From Pseudorasbora parva (Eukaryota; Chordata; Actinopteri; Cypriniformes; Gobionidae), in the NCBI RefSeq assembly GCF_024679245.1, contig NC_090189.1, positions 37,380,389-37,444,388 of the forward strand: a stretch of 64,000 bases of DNA, given 5' to 3'. The notes under the pieces were generated by a model. The model saw nothing but the letters and a program-made list of their open reading frames with translations, did no database searches and was not told the origin of the DNA. Positions within the stretch are counted from its first letter, which is position 1. Each line of letters opens with the position of its first letter. Both the position numbers and the translations under genes were made by a program. Below are positions 1 through 11,803 of this stretch, piece after piece.

Positions 1-2059
1 TTGCTGTTCATGAGCATGTCTTGCTTCTTTTGCTGTGCACAAAACATGCAGTGTAAAGATAGCAATAAATGGTGAAATATGCAGGGAAGAAAACCAATAA
101 CAGCTCAACACACAAGCTAGTGTAATAAAGACCAATCATAATTCAGCAAATATGATGCAGGCATAACTGCTGACTAAGTTTTGAAAGCATTTAATCAGTG
201 TACATCAGGGAGATTTTTTTAGACTTTAATCTTAAATGTCTTCATAAGAACAAAGTCTATGAAAAACAACCGCATAACAGCACATCTAAAGCAGATAAAA
301 CGTTTGAATGGATTTACAGTGTTAGAGATTTGATGTCTGAAGAATATATTAATACACTGCCAAAGTAAAAACTGTAAAAATATCCAAGATGTGTCTGTAA
401 AAAAAAAAAAAAAAAGAAGGGGAAAAAAAAGAATAAAGAGGTAATTTAATTACCTGAAATTTCAGGTAACTAACACTGATATGTTTCCACTAACACAGCA
501 CTAAACGCTGGTTTAGTGGCAGAATTCATGCTGACCCACATATCTCTCATTTGGCTTTCCAAGTAGACTGCCAGATTAACATTCAGGACAGCCAATGGGA
601 AAGGTTTAAAGGTTTTTCTTCTGCAAATGAGATGAAAGTGGATCAAGTTGGATCAAGGGAAAAACTTTCATGCTTTACCATGACATTTCAATAAACCGAT
701 TGCTATTAAACATACAGGTCAAGCACATGAACAAAAGCATAATAGCGAGGTCAAAAAAAGTCTCCCAAAGAACATACATTTGCATCCAAGTCTAGGAGGC
801 TGGCCATAAAACGCCACTATTCATTTCATCTGAAACCCCAAATAGCAAACCAATATTGTTCAAGACACGCTTGTATATAATTTCCAGTACTCAGGGAATT
901 TTAAGACATAATGACTCATAGCTTCTAGTCCTCTTCACACTCACCGAAAAACAATATCGCAAACTCCAGCAACAGCGGTCAAGTGTTCCACTCGATGAGT
1001 TTATTGATGCTTAAAGCCTCCTGAAACCAGGCTCAAAGAGGAGTGTATGCGTGCCGCTCTGGGCCGGGGGGAGCCCCACAAGGACCACGTGTTTGCTTTG
1101 GACAGGCACCGCACCAGTACAGATCAGCACACTGGGCTCCTGGGACAAGAAGCCAACCAGCACATGCTCTGTTCACACTAATTGAAGCTGCAAACAACAG
1201 CTTTAGCAAATAGCATGCAGTTAGGAGCAGTTTTTGTGGCCAGTTTTAAATAACTCAGATAACTCACGATACTATTCGATATATATAACGATACCAGCGA
1301 TTATACACACACAATATATTTCAAGAAAATCATCCACGATATATCTATTCTATCATTCTGTAAAAAAAAAAAATGTTTTGCCAAAAAGTCATATGATCAT
1401 GTATTTCATTTATTAACAGTTCATCTATTTTTTTTAAATAGCAACAATGTACAATAAGTACAGCTATCAAACATACTTTTTACTCCCCTAAATTTCTATC
1501 TAGGTCGAAAGTCGTTTCTGTAGCAGCTCTGAAAGTCGGTGGATGATTTTTTCCATCTTTAAAAGGTTTTGTTGTTGTTGTTGTTTCAGACAGTCTGTCG
1601 GGAATTACTCTTATAGGGTCATATACATTTTCTCAACTTTTTTTAAACACTGATCAGTTCATAGCAAAATGGAAAAAGACGGTTCTTAGGCACAAGTGTG
1701 TGCACCCATAGCCATACTTTGAAAGTATGTTTCAGTTAAAAAAAAGTTTTGTTTTTTTTTTAAATCAAGATTTGTATAGTTGGGTGCATGTCTTATAAAA
1801 TATAAAAAATATAAACATTTGTGAGAAAGAGAAGAGTAAAGTCGGGAGAATATCAGAAGTGTATCAGTGTATTGGATCCGTGCATTAGGCCTTACAGTGA
1901 CAGCAGCTTTGTAAAGAGCTTTGTAACTTATATACAAGTATTTAAATGAGTTTAAGTTAGTCGTATGGTAGTACGTCAGATGGAGCATTACTGAATGACT
2001 TAAACCATGATGACAGTGTGCAGTTATACAACAATAATAAAATAATGCATTGGCATAAA
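1..2059. other. Probable nr3c1 intron 2 sequence, no gene recognised
   Basis: This stretch lies downstream (in minus-strand sense) of the nr3c1 exon ending at 4341. No zinc-finger exon (Cys-rich DNA-binding domain) could be read on either strand, so it is taken as intron. It is AT-rich with an A-run near 400-414 and a more GC-rich patch around 1020-1160 that I could not assign. Only short chance ORFs are present. Confidence 0.5.
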
Positions 2060-2235
2060 AAAAGGAAATTTACCTTTATACTTAAGTACTTTTGAAAACG
2101 AATACTTCTGTACTTTTACTTGAGTAAAAATCTGTTTTTACAACTTTCACTTGTAACGGAGTAATATTTGACCAGTAGTACTTTTACTTTTACTCATGTA
2201 ATAGAGTTGTGTACTTTGTCCACCTCTCGCGTGAA
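2060..2235. repeat. End fragment of a hAT-like 'ACTTTTACTT' dispersed repeat
   Basis: The segment is made of repeated acttttactt/gagta words and finishes in gtccacctct near 2230. It resembles the right end of the complete element at 25196-26634, which carries the same word pattern and ends in ctacccacctctg. Only one end is visible here, so it is a truncated copy or a related family. Confidence 0.5.
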
Positions 2236-2765
2236 CACATCAGCGCCATGGTAAAAAAAAATCAGTGCCCGTCATTCAAAGACACAGAACATGGAGTTCA
2301 GTAATATTTAAATAGTATTTTGCAGTTTAATATTCACATGCACTATATATTCGGCTACAGTCTGGAGCCCTGTGCTTAGATACACATGGAAGTGACTAAA
2401 CACAGCTGTGGGTAGGCCTATGTATTAAAAATATATATATATAGATACTTGGTGCCAGAGTATCATTAACTTCTCACGGACGTAAGACGAACTTCTTCAC
2501 TATAAAAACTACTATCAATTTCTAACTAATCAATCAATTTTAAAATTCCCTGCTAAGTTTAGTAGTTTTTAGTAGAAATGTTTCCCATAGTGGGCATGTC
2601 TGCAAAATGCAAATTTTGACCCCATGTAGCGCAGGATTTCCCATAATTTCATCAGCTGATATTTTACCGTTCAACATAACTATAAAATGTAGTTATATTC
2701 ACCGTAAAAATAAATAAATAAATCATGTTTCCAAATTAAAATGTTCTAGTGACTGATCACATCTA

Positions 2766-3345
2766 CACACACCTTAAGGATTATTAGGAACACCTGTTCA
2801 ATTTCTCATTAATGCAATTATCTAATCAACCAATCACATGCCAGTTGCGTCAATGCATTTAGGGTTGTGCTCCTGGTCAAGACAATCTCCTGAACTCTAA
2901 ACTGAATGTCAGAATGGGAAAGAAAGGTGATTTAAGCAATTTTGAGCGTGGCATGGTTGTTGGTGCCAGACGGGCTGGTCTAAATATTTCACAATCTGCT
3001 CAGTTACTGGGATTTTCACACACAACCAATTTGTAGGGTTTACAAAGAATGGTGTGAAAAGGGAAAAACATCCAGTATGCAGCAGTCTTGTGGGCGAAAA
3101 TGCCTTGTTGATGCTAGAGGTCAGAGGAGAATGGGCCGACTGATTCAAGTTGATAAAAGAGCAACTTTGACTGAAATAACCACTCGATACAACCGAGGTA
3201 TGCAGCAAAGCATTTGTGAAGCCACAACACGCACAACCTTGAGGCGTATGGGCTACAACAGCAGAAGACCTCACCAGGTATCACTCATCTCCACTACAAA
3301 TAGGAAAAAGAGGCTACAATTTGCACAAGCTCACCAAAAGTAAAT
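2766..3345 (+). pseudogene. Tc1/mariner transposase N-terminal fragment, frameshifted and 3'-truncated
   Basis: A Tc1-type terminal repeat (ggattattaggaacacctg at about 2778) is followed by an ATG at 2914. That frame reads MGKKGDLSNFERGMVVG and continues as a typical Tc1 helix-turn-helix N-terminus until a stop in 'ccaatttgtag' near 3032-3034. The homologous frame resumes from 3077 to about 3343 with the second helix-turn-helix/linker region, ending in RKKRLQFAQAHQK. One frameshift therefore separates the two halves. The catalytic DDE domain and right terminal repeat are missing: sequence after 3345 is unrelated. It sits in the presumed intron 2 of nr3c1 and is a dead relic. Confidence 0.85.
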
Positions 3346-4340
3346 CAATCAATGTCGTGTGTATGCATTTTATAATATATATTTTTAATATTATACAACT
3401 CATATAAATATGTATTTTATAAGAGCCTAGCTGTTTATCAAGAATGCTGTTCGGGTACCAAAGATCGTCCGTTAGATCTACACAAGAGGAATCATATCTC
3501 AGAGACATCTGAGCCCGCGGCAGACGTCAGAGGGACTGCCCGAGGAAAGTCTGCTCTCGACAGGTTAATGAGCGCTGAACACCCACTGATCGTCTGGATC
3601 TCACAACTCTGAAAACTCCAGATCAAATTGTCTCTCTTTATAAATAAACCACAAAATTAATTTTTACACAAACTACATTCTCACCTGAAAGTTTTAAAAC
3701 TACTATTTGTGACACAATAACAGTAGTATTTTTAAATTACGTGGAGTTTATCGTCCGCTATTGTCTTGCTGGTTGGTGCGAGCTTTGCTGGTTTTACACT
3801 CATCCATGTGGTAGTTAGTTATAAAATATTTAGCTAGCTACTGTTATGTTGTAATGCTTAATATTTGAAACAACCTAATAAATCCATTAAACATCTTACA
3901 TGGTATTTAAGACAGGTTGGAGAAGTTATTTACGATAATAGAACATTCTTTTTTTGTGAATATGAATACTTCTTGAATTTTATCTTAAGAACAATCATAA
4001 GAAAAAAAGATAAGAACATTTTTAAGAAAAGTTTTTGGAAATACAAAATATTTTTATAAATTTTTTCTTAAGATGGAAAATAAGAAATTGTCAGTTAAGA
4101 ATAATTGTATTCTTAAGAATGTTTTGTGTATCCAGCCCCTGCTTTTTTTTTTGTTCTTTTTTTACAGTGTATATTAATTTCCATTAGTTTCATGTTGTGC
4201 ATAGGAACCAGGCAGACAGGCAAAATAATGTGCACAACCTCAGCCTCATTTCATTTTAGATCACAACACTATTTATCCACATCACCACTCATAATCAGCA
4301 TAAAGCTGTTCATTCAACAGCCTTTAGTAGTCATTCCTAC
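3346..4340. other. nr3c1: nr3c1 intron 2, proximal part
   Basis: AT-rich sequence between the Tc1 relic and the nr3c1 exon. On the minus strand the intron opens with gtaggaatga at 4340, a reasonable donor. No other feature was recognised. Confidence 0.6.
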
Positions 4341-5383
4341 CTGCTGTATGGATAGGTAGACGGAAGTACGGTCTCATTGGCTCTCTGCATCCCAGAGGAA
4401 TCTCCATATCCATTTCCTCTAACCCAGCCGTCACTTAAGGTGGGTAGGGGAGCAAACAGGCCGAACGGAGGTTTCTGATCTGGTAAATTCACAGGTGAGG
4501 GGGTGTTGGCTCCAAAGTGATATCCCTGGCCACTCATATCTCCCAAAGCGGTGGGCCCACCGTGAGACCCACCCATCCCAGACATCTGACAGTAGCTCCG
4601 CCTATCGCTTTCCTGTTTGATGACACCCGGTGTACAAAGCTGGATAAAGTCTGTCTCTTTCTCCGTCTTTATGACCGGCATGTTGACACTGGCTTCCACC
4701 ATCTGCTGCCGTTTCCCTGTGCAGTTCACATTTGTACAGGCTTCACTGTTGCCAGTGACAACAGGGCTGGTATCCTTCAGCAAGTTGCTTTCTGCCAACA
4801 GGGTATCATCCACTGACAGTGAGGAGAGAAAGGCAGCCTCGTCGGCAACGTAGAACTCATTCAGTTCAGTGAGTGAGTCAGGTAAGTCCAGATCCTTCAG
4901 GATGTCCATGGTGTTGTCTCCAATAACCCTTTCATGACCGTCCATTTCCTTCTGCAGTTGGTCATAGGGTGTAAAGTCCAGCCCATCTTTCTCCATGGGG
5001 GACAATTCCTCCGTTTTCACTGTAAAAGTGTCCATGGCCTGGATGCCAGAACCACGATTTAAGTCTGCAATGCTCTCGTCCAAGAGTGAAAAGTTCTCCC
5101 CAATGTTGAGACTAAGGGGCTCTTTTAGCTTTTGCTGGTGCTGCATTCTGAAGGGTTTAAATGCTTTAACATCTGGTTCTTGTGTGTTACGTCCCATTAA
5201 GGATGGATCTACCATAGACAGGCTTCTCTGAACGTCACTACCGCTCAGTCCATTTGAGGAACCTTTTGATGTATTTAAAGCGGGAACGTTGACACCAATT
5301 TCCGGCACGAGGCCTCTCTCAATGCATTCCCCAAAAGTTAAATTATCAGCATTGTTACTGCTGCGTTTCAGTCCACGATCCAT
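4341..5383 (-). CDS. nr3c1: Glucocorticoid receptor, N-terminal transactivation exon (exon 2)
   Basis: This exon encodes the N-terminal region of the glucocorticoid receptor, a ligand-activated nuclear transcription factor that binds cortisol in the cytoplasm and acts in the nucleus. The reading starts at ATG 5383 (MDRGLKRSSNN) and gives 347 full codons plus two bases. Recognisable landmarks are FGECIERGLVPEI (17-29), an acidic/hydrophobic AF-1 core about 160-203 (DILKDLDLPDSLTELNEFY, then LSSLSVDDTLLAESN), two SUMO-consensus motifs IKTE (238-241) and IKQE (255-258) around FIQLCTPGV, and DQKPPFGLF (302-310), all matching known vertebrate GRs in order. The acceptor is ...tttatacaacag|GACTGAG at 5392 (9 nt of 5'UTR in this exon). 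The donor is CAG|gtagga at 4341/4340, giving a phase-2 intron. The DNA-binding domain is therefore on later exons outside the window. It is intact, with no stop or frameshift. Running past the donor would add only one Arg before a stop. Confidence 0.95.
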
Positions 5384-5392
5384 ATCTCAGTC

Positions 5393-6465
5393 CTGTTGTA
5401 TAAACAGAAAGATGAAAAGGGCAAAATTCAGTTCATTTGATTAAAAAAAATGACATTGTTTACGTATAAAATTAGGTATTAATTGCTAGTAAATTAGTGT
5501 TTTTACACAGCACTTATGTTAAAATAAAGTAATACCATTTCTACAGGAAAAAGATTGAAAATAAAATACAGCTCTGGAGAAAAATTAAGAGACCACTTAA
5601 CATTGAAAAATCAATGATAAATAGTCTCTTCATTTTTTTCAGAGCTGTATTACAGATTCAGACTTTGACTAAACTCGAAGTTCCTCAACATAATGAAACT
5701 ACACAATATGAAACTATATTGCTATCCATACTCTACCACAAAAGCTCTCTTGTCTTTAGGTGATATAACTATTTGTTTATGCGGCTTTTAACAAGTCTTT
5801 TCAGCTAAACAACGATTCAAGTTGTCTTTGACCCTTGTACGAGCTTGTTTTTTTCTCCTGACAACTTATTCAAATCAATAGTGCATTAAAGCAGTAATAA
5901 ATACTGTAATTTTATAAAACTACTGCAAAGCATTCAAACTCATCCCACAAAATGGAGCTTGATGAGGCGATTGTTTGCTCAGATAATAAAGGCTTGAGGC
6001 ACGTAGAGACATTAAAACCCGTGCAAATCCTCCAAATACAATGGTCGATGCAACGCGCCGCTGCCACCTGTCAGTTGAGCTTAGCTACTGCATCCAAAAT
6101 GAACTTCAGTCTGACTAACCGCTTTAAATGTACATTAAAGCTTGCTAAACAAACAAAAATATCAAACAGAACGCCAATATGTACCAAATAACTTAACGAG
6201 AATTAAAAACAGTTCTAAAAACGTGGTTTAAACGTAAAAAGGCCTGGGGTGCCCAAATGACGCAAATGTTAAAGGTAGCAAGAGAAGCGTTTTAACAATG
6301 TAGGAGCTATAGTAACGGCTTGTTATTCGAAAATGTAAGGTGTTAAGCATGAAAACAAAAACAAATGTGTGCATATGGTATGTAATTTAAAAAATGCGTT
6401 CTGCATTCACCACGCAGGGAAAGCAAATGACCCCCCCGCCCCCCAAGTACATGAAACAGACTTAC
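5393..6465 (-). other. nr3c1: Candidate nr3c1 intron 1
   Basis: Minus-strand interval between the candidate donor at 6465 (CAAAG|gtaagtctg) and the acceptor at 5393-5394 (cag). It is AT-rich, contains one small mariner-type MITE (5569-5647), and near the donor has a C-run with a GC-box-like cccgcccccc at 6435-6444. No coding content was recognised. Confidence 0.55.
5569..5647. mobile_element. 79-bp palindromic mariner-type MITE
   Basis: The sequence begins cagctctgga and ends tcagagctg, flanked on both sides by TA (5567-5568 and 5648-5649). The arms (aattaagagaccac / agtctcttcattttt) can pair along most of the length. TA duplication and the terminal motif fit a Tc1/mariner-derived miniature element in the nr3c1 intron. 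Confidence 0.75.
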
Positions 6466-6760
6466 CTTTGCAACATTTATGAAGAAAAATGCGTTACTAT
6501 ACGAAATCCAAAGCTGGTCTTGCGTTTAGATGGTGTTCACAATAGTTTCTCGTTTAACTTCCCGCATGGGCAATAGATTTAACAAGACGCGCTGCCGCTT
6601 TCGACAGTGTTTTCAGCGGCGGCGAGTCGCAAAAACAACTAAATGCGCCGTAATGACGACGCATACAACTCGTGTCGCGAAATAAACTTATCCGCGCTAT
6701 GAATACTCGCTGTTATTCGTCTTTTGAGGTCGAGCGGGGGGATCGCCAGCATTACATAAG
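6466..6760 (-). other. nr3c1: Candidate untranslated exon 1 of nr3c1 (5' end uncertain)
   Basis: The minus strand shows a near-consensus splice donor, GCAAAG|gtaagtctg, at 6466/6465, immediately downstream (minus sense) of a CpG-rich block. Vertebrate GR genes start with GC-rich non-coding first exons spliced to an exon carrying the ATG, as expected for the acceptor seen at 5392. The transcription start cannot be read from sequence, so the upper limit given is arbitrary. Confidence 0.45.
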
Positions 6761-7420
6761 CTGCTCAGCTTGTCAAACTCCCGACAGCCCGTGATCTACC
6801 CGTCAAAAGCTGCTGTTAGCTTCAACACGGTAAACGCCCCTCCAACAACAACAGAAAAACTCCAGTACAAGTTACCCTTCAGCCGTGCGAATACAAATCA
6901 CAATAAAAGCGGGATCAAATCCGCGCCGAATCGACAAACGTGCCGACTCTGGTGCTAATGTCAAAAGTGTCACCAATCATACTAGTACCGCCGCTTCGGT
7001 TGGACGTGGTCAAAACTGCAACGGTCACTCCGTGTGTACACTGGCGTATGTCATTCCCTCATGTCATTTTAAACCGACACCACCGTATACCGACTGCCAA
7101 ACGCGAATATAAAGCTTTCTGTACTTCAGAGTTTGATTAGGCGAGCTCGTATGCGACCTCGAGTGCGCTAGCTAATGCACATTAGCAGTCGCGAGAACTG
7201 CGCGCGCGGCCGCTGCAACTTTCGTACATCATAACGCAACTTTTGCATGCGCCTCAAAACGAGCCGAAGAAACTATATACGAAAACCTCTAGGCAGATAT
7301 GCTGGGAGCATACGACAGAGAGTTTAAGAGAGAAGCATTCAGGATGGCGCAGTTCAGTCCGTAAATAAAAGGGGCAAAGGGCGCATTCGTGGGATAAAAC
7401 CGAATAAAGGCAAACTGAGC
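6560..7420 (-). promoter_or_regulatory. nr3c1: CpG-rich block, likely nr3c1 promoter region
   Basis: CpG density is clearly higher than in the rest of the window (runs such as gcggcggcgagtcgc near 6617 and gcgcgcggccgctgc near 7201). No transposon signature was found in it. Position directly upstream of the candidate exon 1 and absence of a clear TATA box fit the CpG-island promoters of GR genes. Assignment is by position and composition only. Confidence 0.5.
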
Positions 7421-8196
7421 AAGATTATGGTTATACCGTACTCTATCTTAGGTTAAAACGAGTAGCATCTGTCCACTATTGCACCATGTCGCTTATTAGT
7501 CCACATCTGCTCAACAGAGATAAATACAAAATGTGAGACTTTAGACTGTTGAGTAGGAAAAGAGAAAGCGACATGCGCACAAGGGGTCAGTTTAATGTCA
7601 ATATTCGTACAGTCGGTGCATGATTAATGCGACTCTATTATAATAAACTATTCAGTCCAGTAAATGTGTGACTGCAAGGTTTTGAAACGACAGAAACAGA
7701 ATTACAGCTTGTGAAAAGTTCCCAGATTGCTGAGGGGGAAAAAAAGAACATAGTTCACAACTTTATTACTCCAGATTCAGATTCTAGATTGGACAGCTGA
7801 AGTCTGTACATATGTAACTAGAATACGTCATTTACTTACACAATAATTTGTAACTGTAATCAGTAACTGAGAAAATGTAGGCTAGTTAAATTATGAAATA
7901 GCCTACTTATGAAAATGTTACAAAGCATATTTAAATATTTTAGCCTACATATACTGAATGTAAAAAGCTAGGATATGTTAAATAATATTAAGTTGTTGCT
8001 GTATTTGATGTGCAGACTGTGCATGATGTCTCCTGCCATTTAGTAAAGGAAAGCTATTCTGATGATTTTGATTGGCTCTCTTGTTTGAATTTGCAGCATC
8101 TGCCAATAACATCAGTCCACATCGCTGCACAAAGCATTCGGCTACAACCCATCTGAGATTGCCACCATGGGGAATGATAAAAATGTGTTCCAGACA
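7421..8196. other. Upstream flank, nothing recognised
   Basis: AT-rich sequence with no ORF, terminal repeats or RNA gene that I can support. It may contain distal nr3c1 regulatory DNA, but nothing in the sequence shows it. Confidence 0.4.
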
Positions 8197-8341
8197 GTGC
8201 TGGAAATTAGAAAAGTAATCAAAATGTAATCAGTTACATTACTTTAAAAAATGACTTTAGTTAAGACTACTATATTTAAAAAAAAGGGTAACTTGTAATC
8301 TGTGCCCTATTACATTTCTAAATTAACCTTCCCAACACTGG
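8197..8341. repeat. Small hAT-like MITE (cagtgctgg...ccaacactg)
   Basis: Starts cagtgctgg and ends ccaacactg, near-perfect inverted ends, with interior words (aagtaatc, gttacattact / gggtaacttgtaatc) partly symmetrical. No convincing target duplication was seen (gttccaga versus gtattaaa), so boundaries are approximate. Confidence 0.55.
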
Positions 8342-9404
8342 TATTAAATATTAGCTAAATTACCAAGTGACAGATGATTTTGTTTCTAACTATTGTAGTC
8401 TTACTGGATACACAGCCTTTGATGGCAACAAAAAATATATTTTTTTGTCATTAAGCCTATTGCTTAACTGATTATGTAGCCTAGTTGATTGTATCTTATT
8501 ATTTCTATGCATTGTTAGAAAAGATAAAATGGGCTAGCATGGTGTGCAACATAGCTCAATATATTACTCGAAATAAATCAACCAACTGGTTCCGTAAAGA
8601 GAAAAATAAATAAAGTTGAACTGTTAGCTTACACATTACAGCAATGTTCAGAAAGGCATGATGCTACAGTTCTTACTATTTCTGCAGTATATGATATGTA
8701 TTTTGTGCATAGTAAGCACATTTCCTGTAGATTATCTACTACAGAATGTCAAAATGAGCAGTTTACAACAGAGCATAATGCATCCCATAATGCAATGTTC
8801 TCACATCGACCCTCCATTTCTTGTGTTTGTCGATGAACTACTCTATGCTTAAATACTTCTGGTTCATCCATTACACAGGAAATGGAGGGTCTTGTCAAGA
8901 GCATTGCACTGTGGCATTACAGTATTCTGAGCACTATTGTTGTAAACAGCAATGTAGTATTAGTAGGAATATGTGCATGCTGTGCATATAGGCTGTTTAG
9001 CAAAGGAGTGGTGCAAATATGACATCTCTTTGTAGGCCAGGATGCGGAAGCGAGTTAGCATTTTAGCACTTCCGGTTTCCTTGTCCTGAAGTCAATGGGC
9101 TTTTTGAATGGGGTTTTGGCTAAAATAAAGTCAGTGGTACTAGCGTAGCTGCGGGTGAGCTGTGCCCACCCAGATTGATAGCTTGCCCATCCTGTCAGAT
9201 ACAGGGAAATATATATTTGTTTTAATAATACTATTTTCTAACATCTAACAATTCTTTAATAATAATTTTAAATGTGGTTTATTTTTTCATGCATTAAAAC
9301 TATTTTCTAATATTAATAAAAATGTGCTAATTTATCTCTTCAGTTAGATCATGCCGGTAGTAATGTTATGTGTTTCTTTGCGGCAATATCCGGATTTGAT
9401 TCCA
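8342..9404. other. Intergenic, no gene recognised
   Basis: AT-rich DNA. Around 9035-9190 there is a segment of dispersed-repeat character (gcacttccggtttcc; cagtggtactagcgtag; gtgcccaccc), but no element could be closed. Short ORFs here have no recognisable domain. Confidence 0.4.
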
Positions 9405-9707
9405 ACTAGCAGCTAGCCTGACATGCCAGACCAAAATCAAGATGTTTGGTCTGGAAACTCATCATCGGCAGGGCTTAATCTGAGGGGCGGGATAAACGGT
9501 TGTCTTTAAACTCCATCTGCACGCAATTGGATAGCGCTACAGCCAACCAGAGCAACGAAGGTGAAGGAGCTAACGTTAGTTGATTATTAAACTTTCGCTG
9601 TATCCGGTCGGCAAAACTCAGAACACGTCTTCCCTTTTTAAGAATGACTTCAGTGCCGTTCTTTGTTCTTTTCTCAGGGAAAAGCTCAACTCCAAGTCTT
9701 CCAGAGT

Positions 9708-11149
9708 CAGAGATGGGCATAAATACATGGAAATGTATTTAAAATACAAATACAAAATACTGTGAGGAAAAATGTATTTAAATACAAATACAAAATACTG
9801 TGAGGAAAACTGTATTTAAATACAAATACAGTATTTTGTATTTTGAAAATACACCAAATACATGTGAAATTGGCAATTCAGTGAAGGTATCCATATTAGG
9901 CTGTAATCTATCTGGGCCTATTCTGAATGCCAAAAAGCATTTAGATGTGTGCAACTGCTTAAAAACTTTCGTTTTCAATTTGAATTTGAATTTCCTTTAG
10001 CGGCAGTTATAATAACACAAATTACGTCAATAACTCATTCGCCCTCACTTCTTTTTCCACTCCAACATTCCAATTATTCCTGCCCACTAAAAGCTGCACA
10101 GATATATGTGCTTTCCCCGATAGGCCTATCTATGTAAATGATTTAGAAAAAGTTCCATCGATTCACATTTTATATTATTGCTACGAATCTACGATATGTA
10201 TTGTCATTTGATATCACTCATCCCTAACATGCAGTAACGTTAATACTTCAAACACATTTGACAAGCTACTTTAATCAACAAGTAGAATTGACCATGACAT
10301 CCTCACCTTATTCCAACAATTTTGTAAAGTTGCCGATCCAAGGCTGGGTTGTACTAGCCTAGAAATCTAGACGCACCCTAGCGGCAGCAAATCTAATCTG
10401 CCACGAGTGCCGTCTAGCAACTCTCAATACACTTCTGAGCTGTAAAAACCAAACTCTGGTCGGGCCAATCACATCGTGTATAGATTCGGTGGGCGGGGCT
10501 TAACATAATGACAGCAGAGTTGCGTTTGCGTGCTTCTAGTAAACACAGAAGCTGGCGAACGGCGGTCTTTTGAATCAGCTTTGACCGCGACTCTGGAAGA
10601 CTTGAGTTAAGCTTTTCTCTGAGAAAAGAACAAAGAACGGCACTGAAGTCATTCTGAAGAAGGGAAGATGTGTTCAGAGTTTAGCCGACCGGATACGGTG
10701 AATGTTTAATCTGTCAGCGAGCTCCGCTTCACGTTGCTCTTGATGGTTGTAGCGCTATCCTATCGCGTGCAGAGGGAGTTTGAAAGACAACCGTTTATCC
10801 GCCCCTCAGATTGAGCCGTCAATGGTGAGTTTCCAGACCAAACATCTTGATGTGGGTCAGGCTTGTCAGGCTAGGGCTGTACAGCTGCGGCTCACCTGAA
10901 TGAATGTTGGGGGGAGGGGCGTGTCTGGTCTGAACTAGTAGATGCATGAAAACAGCTCCTGATAAAGAGGTTGCCTGGCTCAAAGTATTTTGAGTATTTT
11001 GAAAATACAAAAATACTCATCTTAAATGTATTTAAATACAAATTACATTCGATTTTTTCCAAAGGCTTTAAAATACAAAATACAAAATAGTATTTTGTAT
11101 TTCAAATACGTATTTTAAATACATGTATTTGAAATACTGCCCATCCCTG
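9708..11149. mobile_element. hAT-type non-autonomous element inserted in copy 1
   Basis: Termini are cagagatgggca and tgcccatccctg, flanked by the perfect 8-bp duplication tccagagt (9700-9707 and 11150-11157). Subterminal regions are rich in aaatac/gtattt words, with a direct duplication near 9735-9815. The 8-bp duplication and CAGRG terminus are hallmarks of the hAT superfamily. The interior carries a complete reverse-orientation copy of the host element family (10355-10873). No transposase was seen. Confidence 0.9.
10355..10873 (-). mobile_element. TAGCCT-family transposon, complete 519-bp copy 2
   Basis: Reads on the minus strand from TAGCCTGACA to TTTCTAGGCTA (on plus it starts TAGCCTAGAAAT). 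Flanks are gggttgtac (10346-10354) and gggctgtac (10874-10882), a 9-bp duplication with one mismatch. It is uninterrupted and gives the full length of the family, about 519 bp. It is inside the hAT that itself sits inside copy 1. Confidence 0.88.
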
Positions 11150-11447
11150 TCCAGAGTCACGGTCAAAGCTGATTAGAAAGACCGCCGTTCGTCAGCTTCT
11201 GTGTTCACGAGAAGCACGCAAGCGCAACTCGGCCGTCATTATGTTAAGCCCCGCCCACCGACTCTATACACAATGTGATTGGCCTGACCAGAGTTTGGTT
11301 TTTACAGCTCAGACGTGTATTGAGAGTTGCTAGACGACACTCACGGCAGATTAGATTTGCTGCCGCTAGGGTGCGTCTAGATTTCTAGGCTAACTAGCAG
11401 CACCTTTTTTTTTATTAAAACATGGCTAAACTGACATTTATGACACA

Positions 11448-11640
11448 TTTAACGTGATAGTTCACCCAAAAATGAAAATGTGATGTTTATCTGCTTACCC
11501 CCAGGGCATCCAAGATGTAGGTGTGTTTGTTTCTTCAGTAGAACACAAATTAAGATTTTTAACTCCAACCGTTACTCATTTAATGCATGTCAATGGGGTG
11601 TATTTCTATGAGAGTCACTATGAGAATAAAACACACACAG
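11448..11640 (+). repeat. Fragment of the 'tagttcacccaaaaatg' dispersed element
   Basis: Begins at ttaacgtgatagttcaccc and continues with words also found at 58470-58704 (gtaggtgtgtttgtttcttc; aatgcatgtcaatgggg), there in opposite orientation. The right end is not clear here. This is a common TTAA-type fish repeat. Confidence 0.65.
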
Positions 11641-11803
11641 ACATACGAATCCATATTAAACCCTGTGGCTCGTGGCAACACATTGTGGTCTTAAGACACA
11701 AAATTATTGTTTTTTGTGAGAAACCGAACAGTATTTATATAATTTTTTACCTCAAAGACAACACTACGTACATCAGCCATCCCCGCGCCATCCCTTCCGG
11801 CAG

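Larger units (their letters stand above)
9414..11392 (+). mobile_element. TAGCCT-family DNA transposon, copy 1, split by a hAT insertion
   Basis: The two halves of this element are 9414-9707 and about 11150-11392. Ends are TAGCCTGACA and TTTCTAGGCTA. A perfect 9-bp target duplication actagcagc flanks it (9405-9413 and 11393-11401). The two halves join collinearly relative to the copies at 10355 and 35791 once the hAT at 9708-11149 is removed. It has no intact ORF, so it is non-autonomous. A 9-bp duplication suggests a Mutator-like origin, but no transposase is present to test this. Confidence 0.85.

Noticed and set aside
1501..1556. Minus-strand 18-residue frame MEKIIHRLSELLQKRLST, resembling a coding tail
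   Set aside because: No acceptor or upstream coding context. Short and in AT-rich presumed intron, so chance is more likely.
4517..5231. Plus-strand ORFs over the nr3c1 exon
   Set aside because: Antisense shadows of the conserved minus-strand coding exon.
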